DNA from: Conus ventricosus
Lineage: Eukaryota > Mollusca > Gastropoda > Neogastropoda > Conidae
Assembly (NCBI GenBank): GCA_018398815.1
Contig: CM031615.1
Span: 47,054,279 to 47,118,278, forward strand
Length of the DNA stretch: 64,000 bases
Direction: 5' to 3'
Positions 17,526 to 31,927 of this stretch are shown here, in pieces (position 1 is the stretch's first letter; each line of letters starts with the position of its first letter). Under the pieces are notes generated by a model. That model was not told the DNA's origin. It did not search any database and saw nothing but the letters and a program-made list of their open reading frames with translations. A program made the position numbers and the translations under genes.

Positions 17526-20500
17526 ACTCCATGCCCTCACACATCAGATGTGTACTACTTGGAGATGAGAGAACTGTGGTAGTGAGCCAGAAACCAGAGG
17601 TGGGTGAGGTACTCATTCCTAAAACGTCTCCGTCTGATGAATCTCTTTTGTTTATTGGTTGTTTGTTTCTGCCCCATCTTCTTTGCCTTCTTGATGATAT
17701 TACCCCTACACAGCCCAGTTTGTTGGCCCTCACAAAGCTACACCCATCTCTCCTGTTATGGTCCCACCACAAGCAGTCATGAGGCACCCTGCCAAAGAAG
17801 ACACTGTACAGCGGTTGAATTGCTGAGGCAGAGTTCAGTGGTGCCTGCTTTGGATCAAACATACACAGGGCACCACCTCCTCTTTTTTTTTCTGTTTTTT
17901 ATTCTTTATTTTTATTCATTTATTTTGCTGTCCTATCTTCTGTGCGACTAGAGCGGCACTGCACCCACACCGCTCATTCTGACCCCCTTGTCCCCAGCCC
18001 AGCCCGGTTCGCCACAGCCCCGGCATCGATAGTCCACAGCAAGCAGCCAATGTCAGGTCGTTAAGAGGCAACCCGCCGGACGAGACACTGCACTACTGCC
18101 AAGTCATTTCGGTGGTGTTCAGTGATGCCTGTTCTAAACCAACATACGCAGGACACCACCTACTAAGCCCCTGCTGACGACAATAATTGCTTAGTCACAG
18201 AGCTGGCATGAGTGAGCTCTCCCTCTAAGATTTTTTTCCTCTTTTTCTGTGGAGTCTTTCTTTCTGCGTACACAGGCTGATACTCCTGCGGACACCGCCT
18301 GTATAGACAGGCAGTGGAGTTTTGTGTGTATGGCCGTTTTTTATCCCGCCATTAAGGCAGCCATACTCCATCTTTGGGGAAGGTGCATGCTATGTGTAAC
18401 GTGTCATCCATACCAACGGCCAAACTGGCCTTCTCTTCCGAAAGTTGGTGATGGGATTTTACGTGTGTGCAAGATGTGCGTGCGTTCACACACGGAACCT
18501 CGGTTTATAGTCTCATTCGAAGGACTGTGTGGGGAATGGAGTCAGAACCAATGTTAACTCCGAGGGAAAAATCCCCCTGTACCAAAATTCGAACCCACAA
18601 CCCCAGGATCACGAGTCCGGCACTCTACCAACTGAGCTATTCCGGCCCCCTTCTGTGGAATGACCACAAGTGAATGACTCAACTATGACCATTGTGCCCT
18701 TTAAGGAAAGGGGAATCTGACCAAAGTGTTGCACACACAGATCACTCGACCACATTCCTTTTATAGCATGGACCAACAACAGCAACTGCTTGATTCCAGA
18801 GCCAGACTGAGTCATGATCCCATTGGAAAGAGAGGTGCGTGCGATGCATTGTGGAGAGGAAAAAAAAAAGGTTGTCCAACACAGGTGCGCGAACTACAGA
18901 AGTGGGCGGGGAGAGCAGAGCTGGATGCGGCAGGCGTCGATGACCTCGCTGTGTGACCTGGTCCCCTCCCAGTACTGTGACCTGGTCTGCCAGGTGGTCG
19001 GCACGGTCACGGAGCGGCAAGAGGACCGTTTTGTGGCCCGCGTCTGGGACGGCACCACCTGCCCCTAGTGAGTAGCAGTGACTACGTTGATTTCATCTGT
19101 CTGCTTGTATACTCATGTGTTGTTATTTTGAGCGCTTTAGGGGCTCACTGGTTCAGCAGAGGTGGTGTAAAATTTGGATGTCTGTCCACAATGAAACCGC
19201 GTTGACAAAGCTGTCAGTCAACCAAAATCTTCAGGTGTTCTAGACTGTTATAATACAATGCATGTTCAGGGCATTTTCATGATACAATATACAATTACAT
19301 GTTTAGGGCATTTTTATGATGCAAAATACATGTTCAGGGCATTTTTATAATACAGTATACAATGTCCAGGGCATACGGTCGCTTCTGTAACTTTGTACAA
19401 GCTGTGGACAGTCTGCTTGCCCAGAGTTTCCCAGCTAACCAAGACTAAGGGTATGACCATCACAATTTTTCTGCTCAGTGGCAACGTCTGCTATGGTTCG
19501 GGCTGAAAAAATCCCACAGATGAATGGCCCTGATGGGAATCACACCCATGATCTCCCAGCACATAATCCACCATGCAAACAACTGCATCATGATGGCCAT
19601 TTTGTTTTAAGATTGTCTTTTGTTGCTGTCTGGAGACCAGCTGAGAATGTTTTCTCTGAGAAACAGGCTGGTTTCTGAGCTAGAAGAAGCATCACCAAAG
19701 AAATCTTCAACCACCAATCCTTTGTGAGAATCACCTACAGCAGCAACGAGATCCGTACCATGTTTTCATAGACTTTAAGAAAGCATTTGACAAGAACTGG
19801 TATGCAGCCGTACGGGCATCCATGAGAAGATATAACATTTGTAGGAACTTTGTCAAGGTCAAAAAGCAACTTTATGAAAGCGCTTTCAGTATAGTTCTCT
19901 ATAGTGACAGCTGTCCAGTGTTGAGTTTGCTATGGGCTGAGTTGGGAAGACTGGAACCATATACACTAGCATCATCCCCCTAAGGGAAGCATCTCAGAGA
20001 GCGTTGTTCAAACTTCTGGACTAACACTGCAGGTGTCTGTATCTCATGGGCTTGCTGGACACCACGATAGTTTATGAAAATGAGCATGCAGTGTACCCTC
20101 TCATTTAGTCTCAGACGAGAGCGGAACTCGGTCACATCCTCTTCATCATTCTCATCCTCATCAACCACCATAAAACAAGGCTCAAATTCAGTGGCCGTTC
20201 ACGCCCTGCTTTTGTGGCAACCTCAGTTTCAATGTCTTGTCCGCTGCATCCAGGCTGTTGGCTAGTTCATGTCTAGGTCGCCAGTTTCAACGAGTTCATG
20301 GGGCCTGTCATCAGAACATGGCTGTACCCTCCAAAGGGGTATGCTCTTTCACTCTGTATCCTCAGCCAGACAGTTATTGTCGTTAGTAGCGGGCTTAATA
20401 GTTGGTGTCGTCTGTCTGTTGGGGCAGAACAGGCATTACTGAACACCACAGATGTGATTCCACAGTAACACAGTGTCTCCTTTCATTGGTTGCCGCATGG

Positions 20501-23500
20501 CAACTTGACATTGCTTCCTGTGGATTGCTCATGCTTGGGCTGCGATGGGACAAGATAGGGTGTAGCAGTGAATAGGGAGCCAGAATGAGTGGCATGAGGG
20601 TAATGCGCTGAAATGGCGTGAAGGTAAGACAGGAAAAAAAAAAGAAATAAAAAAGAAATGCTGAAAAGATGTCTAAACTGCACCAGATTGCACAGATTTA
20701 AGTCTTTTTAAATTTAAAATAAAAAAATGCACGCTGGAGTTTTCTCTCTTTTTTTCTTATGCACTTGATCATTTAATCCATGCTTTGTGACAACTGACAG
20801 GACTGTTAGTCATTTGGAAGGTCAAGAGTTTCAACACTGGCAGTCCCCTTCTGGTTGAAAGTTTGGAGAAGGATTTGTACAATTTTTCAAGATTGATTCC
20901 GATAACAGAAAATTGTCTGGATTTTATAGGTGAAAGAAAAGCTTGACGGAAAACCACCAAGGCCATCTGTATAAATGACAGAAAATGTGTAACATTGAGG
21001 GAGGGAGAGACAGGGGTGGAGGGGGAGAGGAGTATCAGGGTCAGGTGCGTGCTTTGCAAGGACATGCCAAAGTTGGGAACTCCAAGCTGATGACAGCTAC
21101 ATGTAGAAAGGCACCTAATAATGATGATCACTTAAAATGTGATTAATCAATGTTAAAGGGGACTTGCCCTCTATTCCACTGAATCAGTAAGGTTCCTATA
21201 ATATGTCATAAGTAAGTCTGTGACTTTGTAATGAAATTTAGAAAGAGAGGGGGTTAGTTACCGCCAAGGACACAGACAAACAGAGTACAGGACAAGACAC
21301 AATGCATTTCGACCTCTTGGGTCTTCTTCAGGTGAAAACAAATATTTTAGGACAGTGAAAACAAAGAACGAGAAACACACATTATGTCTTGTCATGTACT
21401 CTGTTTGTCTGTGTCCTTGGTAGTAACTAACCCCCTCTCTTTCTAAACTTTGCTTCATTTGTCACCCACAGTCACTCCGTTTTGAAGCTTTGTAATGAAA
21501 GCTGAAACAAGTCATAACCCTTCAACCAAAATCATGTGGCTACTTCCAAGTGCTAAAAACTCCTTCAGAATCACAGTACTTGCTATTGACGGCTGAAAAT
21601 CTGCTGTGATGGATGATTTTCAACACTGTGTGTAATGTTGCTGGATAAAATGAAACATTACTGGAAACCCTGTACATGAGTGCAAAAAATGGCGATGGTA
21701 CTTCATCTGCTGAGTGATGATGCTGTGTTGTTCAGCGGGGTGGCTTGTATTGACGAAATGATGGACATGGACCCCGCACTGGAGGAGCAGGCTGGCAACC
21801 TCACTGTGGATGTCTGGATCTATGACGACCATGTTGCTTCTTGTCAAAACATCAAGGTAAATAGATTTCCTCAACAGGTGATACCTCTGATTTACCTGTG
21901 ATGTAAATAGACTTCGTCAACGGATGATGCCTCTTGTGGAGTACATTTGGTCTGAAGTCACCCTGACCACTCTGCCTGAGGAGGAGTCTGACAAAGCTCT
22001 TTCAATTGCTGCCTCACTGGACTGGTGACCCTATGTCAGCCCAGACCATGCCAGTCTATTCAACCTATTATTCCAAGGCGTTCTCAAAGGGAGTCAAGAC
22101 ATCCAAAATACCTGAATGGCATTGTTTAAAAGTTTGACAGTTACAGTCAAGCTATAAACAGTGTTGTTTACACTGCACCAGTAATTTTTTTAAAAAGTTC
22201 AGTGTTAATAATTCAGTGTTGTTCTGACAAGTTTTAAAAGGGTGCAGTCGCTTAGAATGATAATTCAAGTTTGTTGGAAATTTTATTTAGTATGGAACTT
22301 TCCCATTAAAAAAAAAAGGAGGGATGTGGAGTTCTACACATTGCACTAGAAAGATACTTCCGGGACATGCGCACCGGAGCCTCGAGATGTAAACAACCGT
22401 TACCGAGACTGGGGCCTGCCGGCATGCTGAACCAAAGTTTCCTGCCGGCAAGCAGAACCAAAGTTTATCAGTTCTCGGTATTTAATTACATAAGCACCAC
22501 GCAGATATTATACCTCTGATTACCTGTGATGTAAAAAAGAAAATTTCTCGGGCAACTTTCAAATACACACATGAATGGGAGCTTACACCACAGTTGTTCA
22601 GATGGATGACTTCCCTTGCATTTTTTTTTTGTTTTTTGCTTTCTACTCTCACTCTTTTTTTTTTTTTTCTTTTTTTTTTTACATGTATAATGTCAGACTC
22701 TTACATGAACGAACGTATACTGTGTGGTCAGGAAAAATGAAGTGAAGAGAACAGCAGGGAGATTAGTAGTTTACAGAAAAAGATGACTGGGGCTTTGATC
22801 AGGTTTGTACTTCACACTGGAACTCTTAACTCTTTCATCCCTACAACCCGGTTTTCCGGTTTGCAGAAATCCTAACCTTCCTTCCTGCAGCCTAGAAAAC
22901 CGGACAGCACAAAATCTCTCCTTTCCTTCCTGCAGCCCAGAAAATCGGTTCTCACGGTAAGCACTTTGAACTTCGTGCGAGTCGCGTCATCTGTACACAT
23001 CATGACCGGGTCGCTTGCGCGGCAGTGTTTATGTCGGCCCCTACAACGTGGGAAAATGGTCGCCGCTCTATTCTGGTTGGTTTGCTACTGCATAGTTCTC
23101 ACTTTACACTTCTTTTTTTTTTTTTTCTCTCTAAATCCAGGAATGAAGGGAATACTCATATTTTTAAGAATCTAGGAACAAGAGGAAGTAATGGTTCATA
23201 GAAAAGTAGGAATGAAAGAGTTAATCATTCCAGATTTGGTGGTGGTTGTTATTTTGTTGACTCCTTCTAATCATAGTTTGTTCTACTAGAATTTCCTTCT
23301 CCTGTGGTGAATGATGTAGCCATAAAACTGAAGCTGATGATGAAGTGAACTCGGTGCAGGACATACATCTGCTCCAAGGGTCATTTGGATGATTTTTATT
23401 TATTGATTTTCTCTCATGTTAAGTTTACAAGTCATTTGCATTAAAATCTGAGTTGTTACATGTTGTATCGTAATATTAAGATCTAACTCTTTCTTAGCAA

Positions 23501-26500
23501 ACAAACTTTTTAGGTCCATGATGCAACATTGCTTACCATTACTATCTATCCCAGAATCCCTTGCGCTAGATTCCAGCATCATAGCAGTACTGGTCATGTA
23601 TCGAGTGCTCCTGTCATTGTTTTGTTTTGAATTATAGTCGTTCACCGCACAAGCTGTGTTGAGACTACTTTCATGATTTTGTATGTATTACGAGGATAGA
23701 GTACTTTATTTGAAGTGCTTTAAATTAGCTGATTGGCATGATAACATGAAGGTGGATTTCTATGGGTAAATCAAAGAAAGAGGAAATAACGCGCCATGTC
23801 TCACTTGGTTTGTTTCTGACACAGCCGGGCCAGTTCATCAAGCTGTGCAACCTGCACGCCGCTGTGCACAAGGAAGACGATACCAGGGCATCAGATGAGT
23901 TGCCTGTCTTGGAACTAGTTTTGCACCGAGGGACGGCGTATGGCCGAGGAGTTGTAGCCCTTAATCAACAGTCCCCTCTGGTGGCGGTTGTGAAGCAAAG
24001 GATGGATCGCTGCCTGTCTGGTCAGTCTGTCGTGTGTGTGGTCTGTGTGTGTGGTGTGGTGTGTCTGTGTATGTGTGGTGTGTGTGTATGTGTTTGTGTG
24101 TGTCACAGTGTGTGTGTGTCTGTGTGTGTGTGGTGTGAGTGTGGTGTGCGTCTATGTCTGTGTCTGTGTGTGGTGTGGTGTGTGTGGTGTGTGTCTGTGT
24201 ATGTGTTTGTGTATATGTTTGTGTGTGTGTGTATGTTTGTGTGTGTGTGTGAGAGAGTATTATGTGTGTGTGTGTGTGTTTGTGAGTGTGTGTGTGTGTG
24301 TTTTGTGCGTTATGTGTGTGTGTGTGGTGTGTGTTTGTGAGTGTGTGTATATGTTTGTGTGTGTATATGTGAGTGTGTGTGTGTGAGTGTATATGTGTTT
24401 GTGTGTGTATGTGTGAGTGTGTATGTGTTTGTGTGTGAGAGTGTTTGTGTGTGTGTGAGTGTGTTTGTGTGTGTGTGTATGTAAGACAGGTACTTTCTTG
24501 AAAGTACACTGGGTGCACCAAAAGGTTAGTGACCGCGCTGTGTATTGTTAATAATTTTTACATAGTTTTAACTACCAGGTGGTTTTACACAAAATTCCTG
24601 CAATTACCAGGTTGTTTTTTTTAGCGCCCCAAATGAACTGAAATCAAACCTTTGAAACTTGTGAGTTGAAAATTACTGAACAAATACTGCAAGTGTAAAT
24701 CGTGCAGAATTTTGTACGGAAATCTTATAGTGGATGTGTTTGTGTCTGTGTTGTTGATGTTTATAATTGACCACAATGATCACGAATCTGATTCATGAAA
24801 ACCTGGAAGCTGTCGGTAACCACAACACCCACTCCCCTTTTATTTTTGGTCATCTGACACACAATTACTGAAGTTTGAAGTGAGTGCAGACACACAACAT
24901 GATCACTTTCCCTGAGCTGAAGTTTAATGTGAGTGCAGACACACACATGACCACTTTCCCTGAGCTGATGTCATCCTCATCCTCATTGATCAGCACATAA
25001 GAAGGTTTCAGTTCTGTGGCCCTTCCTGCCCTGCTGTCATGTACCCTCAGTATAGATTACCTCTTCGCATTTCTTACCTTGGTTTGGTTCTGTGGGGATC
25101 ACCAGTGTTGGCAGATTCATAGGGACTGTCACTGGGTGAACTTGGTGGCACCCTCCAGAGAGAAAGCTCATTCACCTGGCCATGCAACTAAGCAATTATG
25201 GTTGTGAGTGAAAAAAGAAATTTTATTTTTTATTTTTACCCTTTTGGCCTGTTAGAAAGCTGTTACAAATGACACTCGCACAAGTTGGAGCAGATGGTTC
25301 AGAATGCTGCATCTTGAAACTGAATCCTTCAAAAGCATAGAATCACCCTAAAACAGACAGATCAGGAGTTAAATGGAAATGGAGAATATTAGTGTGGATC
25401 GACAGTTCAAAAGTTAAGGTGCTGAATAAATGATGTCTTCAGCTTTTTTTTAATCAGTTCAATTGAAAAAACAACAACAAATAAACAAAGTCAAGCAAAT
25501 TTAAGTGCATGAAGAAAAAAAAGGGAACAAAGACAACATTACAAGCAAATTGTGCAATGAATATTTTTGTCGCAATGAGTAGATTTTACTGAGCAACAAG
25601 GACCAAGTTCGCAACAAGAAAAAGATACACCAAAGGAATGCCCTGTGCGTGCCTCCACCCTATGTGAACACAGTGCAGGCTTCCAAGGGTGGTGCAGGAT
25701 TGCTCGGTTTGTTCGGTGGTTGAGGACAGTACTTCTCTGGATCCTACCTTTGGGTGTATCTTTTTCTTCTTTATTGTGATAAGAGTGATTCTGCTTCTTT
25801 TTTATATCTTTCGATTTTTTTTTACTCCAGGAGAGGCTGCACATGAGGCAAGTGAGCCCACGTCTGAACAAGCCTGTTCCAGTCCAGAGAATCCCGCTGA
25901 TCAGCTGACGCAGAATCAGAATGACCCCGCCCAGACGGCGGCAACGCCTGTGGTATGCAGCAAGGATCAAGCCCAGACTGCAGGCAATGAACATGGGACA
26001 GCTGCATCAGAGCATCACCACAGGGAGAGTGAGTCACCTCAGCCAGGCTGCTCTCGCAGGGTTCAGAACGATGACCCCCAAGGTCACCGTCAAAAAGGTC
26101 CTAGAGACCATCGTAAAAGAAAGCATGGAGGTGGTGATCACCAGAAGGAGGAGGAGGACCCTCGAGAATGTTGTCAGAAAGATGGCCAACAGAAGGATCA
26201 GTACAAAAATGGGGACAAACGTCGCCCTGTTCAGTCTGCCCAACATCAGCCTGTGTGTGGGAGTGTGTCGTCTACAACCTCTGGCACAGACAAGACTGGG
26301 CCGTCCGTTACCTGTACACCACAAGTCTGCTCAAGTCTGGGCAACAAGGATAACCCTGTGGTCATCTCCTCCAGCTCCTTGGAGCATGAACAGGATCCTG
26401 CAAGGAACAGCATGGCAGATTGTGAAACCGGAGCAACGGCAGACCCCCAGGGACAGGTAGGAGTGTCGCATCACAGAACTGTGGAGTGTGGCGAAGCAGC

Positions 26501-29500
26501 GAGTTCAGGAGGAGGTGTCGGTGCTGGTGGCAAGAGTGGCAACTTCAGCAGGGACACGTCCTGTGAAGACGAGTTGAGTCAGGTGCTGTTGAGTTCTGAG
26601 TCGGGATCGGGAAACAAAGAGATGCTACAGCCATCCCAACAAAGCTCCACAGAGAACTGCATGCTGCAGACAGCCTCAGGTAAGAACCAGTAAGAATAAA
26701 CTCACCATTACCTGCAAGTGATGAAAGGAATTGAAATACTTATCCACCCTTTTTAACAAATGGCAGAATTGAAATGATAAACCACCCTTTTAAACAAATG
26801 ACAGGAATTGAAATGATAAACCACCCTTTTTAACAAATGACAGGAATTGAAATGTTAAATCACCCTTTTTAACAAATGACAGGAATTGAAATGTTAAATC
26901 ACCCTTTTTAACAAATGACAGGAATTGAAATGATAAACCACCCTTTTTAATAAATGACAGGAACTGAAATGATAAACCACCCTTTTTAACAAATGACAGG
27001 AATTGAAATGATAAACCACTCTTTTTAACAAATGACAGAAATTGAAATGATAAACCACCCTTTTTCACAAATGACAGAAATTGAAATGATAAACCACCCT
27101 TTTTCACAAATGACAGAAATTGAAATGATAAACCACCCTTTTTTTGCTGCCTCATTGTTCATGTCCCTCAGTGGCATTACGTCCATGCTTCTCATTCTGG
27201 CTTCCTTCCTTATACATAGCCACATTCAGGTTCATCATGTTGCAGCCCTACACCAGCAATACAGAAGGAGCGTCACTATGCTGTCCACCGAAGAGATACT
27301 CCAATGCTCTCAGATGACTCCGGTGGTGTTCAGTGGTGCTCGTTATGGGCTAACTTAGGAATGACATCGCCTGCTAAGCTCCCTACTCCAGACCATATTT
27401 GCTTTGCCGCGGAGCCAGCACGAGTGAGCACCCCCTGTCTGGAGGAGGATCCCACGACATCATTCACTGACAGTTCCTATGAACTATCAGAGCCCCAACA
27501 GACCAGACACGCAAATTCACCAAGGGTACAGAGTTGGAGATTAATTTGAAGCTGAGGTCACCACAAGGTCGGATGCATCTACTAAGTGAATGAAACTTGA
27601 CTGTGATTTCAGTCGTCCAGCACACTCCACAGTGAGTTGGAAAAATCCCACAATTAGAATGCCTCTGATGGCGCTCACACTCTCGAAGCTCCCAACCCAT
27701 AGCCTTCAGTGCTTTACCACTGTACCACAGCGACTGGTATGATAAAGTTTTTTTAGCCACTGGATATTACAATAAATCATGATAGTCTTTTTTTTTTTTT
27801 TTTTTTTTTTTTGTGTTGCACTGTATCTGTTCTGAATCTGCTTGTTTGACTTTCTTTGCAACAACCAAAAAAAAGTTAAATGATAGATTTTGAAGAGAGA
27901 GAAAGCTGGAATCACAAGCAAAGAAATTATTTATATTTATCCATGTCTGCAAACCTTCCAGTTATCGAGAGCTTGGGGTCAATGCACTGTGATTGTTTCC
28001 CCATTTCTGATTGTTGTAAATCGCACAACCTCATCTGTACCAAATACAGCTGAATTTTTGCACGATGGAGAGTCCTTTCAATGGGTCCTTTTGCAGTACT
28101 CTCCCTTCTCGCTCCCTGAACTTTATCCACACCTAGTTTTCCATTGGCCAACACAGCAGGTCGCACAAAATGTGTGTCTATGTCATGAAACGAAATTCTG
28201 ACTTTTTGAAAAATCCAATAACAAAATAATCATCTGCATAAAACAGGAATGCTATAAGTTAATTATGAAGGGGGGGTAACACCTATCCTTTTGCTGTTTT
28301 GCATGTCGGATTTCTTGTTTCAGTCATCACTGGTCATCACCACATCAATCGGACACCGATTAGTGATGTGATGAGACATGAGGTGCCCAGCAAGTTCAGA
28401 GTTCTGGCCCATCTGGTCGACGTCTATCCCGACCCGTCAGACCCATGGCAGTTGGTCAAACAGCTGTGCCCCAAGTGCTTCTTCCTGTGAGCATCATTTG
28501 CTGTGTGTTTGGCGGCATTTCTTTTTATCTTTTGCTGTTTGTTTGGCATTTCTTTTCATCTTTTGCTGTTTGGCATTTCTTTTCATCTTTTGCTATTTGT
28601 TTGGCATTTCTTTTCATCGTTTGCTGTTTGGCATTTCTTTTTCATCTTTTGCTGTTTGGCATTTCTTTTCATCTTTTGCTGTTTTGGCATTTCTTTTCAT
28701 CTTTTGCTGTTTGTTTGGCATTTCTTTTCATCTTTTGCTATTTGTTTGGCATTTCTTTTCATCGTTTGCTGTTTGGCATTTCTTTTCATCTTTTGCTGTT
28801 TGGCATTTCTTTTCATCTTTTGCTGTTTGGCATTTCTTTTCATCTTTTGCTGTTTGTTGGCATTTCTTTTCATCGTTTGCTGTTTGGCATTTCTTTTCAT
28901 CTTTTGCTGTTTGGCATTTCTTTTCATCTTTTGCTGTTTGGCATTTCTTTTCATCATTTGCTGTTTGGCATTTCTTTTCATCGTTTGCTGTTTGGCATTT
29001 CTTTTCATCATTTGCTGTTTGGCATTTCTTTCGTCGTTTACTGTTTTTTCATTTCATTTAATCTTTTGCTGTTTGTTTGGCATTTCTTTTCATCTTTTGC
29101 TGTTTGTTTGGCATTTCTTTTCATCTTTTGCTGTTTGTTTGGCATTTCTTTTCATCTTTTGCTGTTTGTGTGGCATTTCTTTTCATCTTTTGACTGCAGG
29201 TCTCTCATCCAGCATTTTCCAGTAAACCCACGTCCGCCTGTCAAAATACTTTTTTTTTTTAACAAAGAGAAAATGATAGATGAAGAGGATGCAGTGATGT
29301 ATACCTGGGCTGATGATGTGAAGGTTTAATGTTCAGACTTTCCATATTCATTCTTTAAGCATGTTGGTGCAGAATATTGATATAGATGATTAATGTTTCC
29401 ATTTCATTAGGTCCTTGTGTGTGATATTTTTGCCAAATGATACATATGTGTGCAATGGATTGATGTGTATGCATGTGGATGGATGTGCACATATGCAAGC

Positions 29501-31883
29501 ATGCGTAAGTATGTGTTCTATTGATGAAGATTTTGTGGACATATCAGTTTTAGAACACATTTTTTTAAAGTGGGTATATGTTTTTGTGGTCCATTTCAAT
29601 GAATTTTGTCCATCGCCCCCACTGGGACATAGGCCGCCGACAAGGTCCCTCCAGCTCTCTCAGTCCTGGCCAGTCTCTCCAGCTGTCCCCATGTGTGGCC
29701 CATTTTCTTGGCATCTGCGTCCAGGTCACGTCGCCATGTGTTACTCGGCCGGCCTTTCTTCCTTTTTCCCTGGGGGCTCTACCTGAGGGCTTGTCTCGTG
29801 GTGTTGGCGGCTGGCTTACGCAGAGTGTGGCCTATCTACCTCCAGCGGCGTTGTTGGATATCAGCTCCCGCCAGCTTCTGTCTTATCTGCCACCATAGTT
29901 CTTCATTGCTGATCTTGTCAGGCCACCGTATGTGAGGATTCGTCTCAGGCAGTTTGTTTTATTGAATGTCTGGATCCTCTTAGTCATTGTTATGGTGGTT
30001 CTCCACGTCTCGTCTCCATATAGTAGGACTGACTTCATGTTGGTGTTGGAGAGCCTGATCTTGGTGTTGACTGACAGATCTCTTGAACCCCAGACGTTCT
30101 TGAGCGCAGGAAAGCTACCCCTAGCCTTGTTGATATCTGGTCTTCACGTCTGTGTCTGTCCCTCATTGCGTGTCACGATGCTGCGAGGTAGGTGAAACTG
30201 TCCACCTCTCCTAGTGCTTCGCCTTCAGGTGTGATGGGGGATGTGCTGGTGGCATTTACTTTCAGGACCTTGCTCTTCCTTCGATGGATCTGAACGACCC
30301 AGCCTGGATGAATTCTCTGCCACGATGCTGGTCTTTCCTGCATCTGCTGCTGGGTGTGCGAGAGTAGAGCTAGGTCGTCAGCAAAGTCCAGGTCATCCAA
30401 CTGTGACCAGAGAGTCCACTGGATGCCATTCCGCCTCTGTGCTGTGGATATCCTCATGACCCAGTCAGTGGCAAGCAGGAACAGAAACGGAGACAGCAAA
30501 CATCCCTGTCTGACCCCTGTTCGGACTTGAAAAGCCTCAGAGACCTGACATCCATGGACTACCCTATGGGTGAGTCCCTCGTACGAGTTCCAGATGATGG
30601 TGAGCTTCGCTGGCAATCCATAGTGTCGTAGCACTTTCCATAGAGTCTCTCTGTCTACGCTGTCAAAGGCTTTCTCATAATTGAGGAAGTTGACGTAGAG
30701 GGAGGCATTCCACTCTCGGGACTGTTCTAGTATGATGCGCAACTTTGCAGTCTGGTCCATGCACGAGCGATCTTTTCGGAAGCCAGCCTGCTGGTCTCGG
30801 AGGTGGGGGTCGACGATGTCCTTCATCCTGTTCAGTAGGATCCTGCTAAAGACCTTTCCAGGAACTGACAGTAGGGTAATCCCTCGGTAGTTTGCGCAGT
30901 TGCTGAGGTCTCCTTCCTTTGGCAGCCTGATGAAGTATCCCTCCTTAAAATAATAATAATAATAATGAATACTTATATAGCGCCTATTCTCGGCTAGAGG
31001 CCAAGCTCTAAGCGCTTTACAATCAACACTCGTTTACACAACGGGCTGCCTACCTGGGTAGTGCTGACTGAAGAGCTGCCAGCTGGCGCTTCATTCAGTC
31101 GTTTCCCGTGTCATCCAGTCAGTATCGTTCAATATCGTTCACTCAATTTCCTTACTTCCTTCATTCTTTCCATTTCTCATGCAGGGTGCATGCTTAGTGT
31201 AACGTGTCATCCATACCAACGCCAAACTGGCCTACTCTTCCGAAAGTTGGTGATGGGATTTTACGTGTGTGCAAGATGTTATGCGTGCGTTCACACACGG
31301 AACCTCGGTTTATAATCTCATTCGAAGGACTGTATGGGAAATGGAGTCAGAACCAATGTTAACTCCGAGGGAAAATCCCCCTGTACCGAAACGCCCCGGT
31401 GGAGGTTCGAACCCGCAACCCCAGGATCACCAAGATTACGAGTCCGGCGCTCTACCAACTGAGCTATTCCGGCTCCCTCTCTCCTTCCACTCTGATGGCA
31501 CTTGTTCTTCCTCCCAAATCTTGTACTCAGTGTTATATCATGTAGTACATCAGGCTTTATGATTTAAGGCATGCACATGTTACTTAATATTGCATTGTCC
31601 TTGAAATGAACTCAGAACCAGTCCACAAAGGGAAACGGTTTCCAGTACCACGGGGCCAGGTGCTGCTTCAGTGTCACAATGGTCAATGGTGAAATCTGCT
31701 ACCTCTTCCATCACAAGGTGCTATTTCTCTCTGTCTGTCTTTCTCTGTCTATCTGTCTGTCTGTCTGTCTGTCTTTCTATCTGCCTTTCTGTCTGTCTCT
31801 GTCTATCTCTTGCTCTCTCCCTCTCTTCTTTCTGTCTCTCTCTTTCTCTCTCTCTCTCTCTCATTCTTTTTTTTCTCGCTCCC

Positions 31884-31927
<44 letters not shown>

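Noticed and set aside
25822..26324. Minus-strand and alternative-frame ORFs over the POT1 linker
   Set aside because: Only the phase-consistent plus frame is bounded by matching acceptor and donor; the others are shadows.
28378..29329. Long Phe/Leu/Cys-rich frames resembling a membrane protein
   Set aside because: All three plus frames stay open because of the pyrimidine minisatellite; it lies between two POT1 exons.
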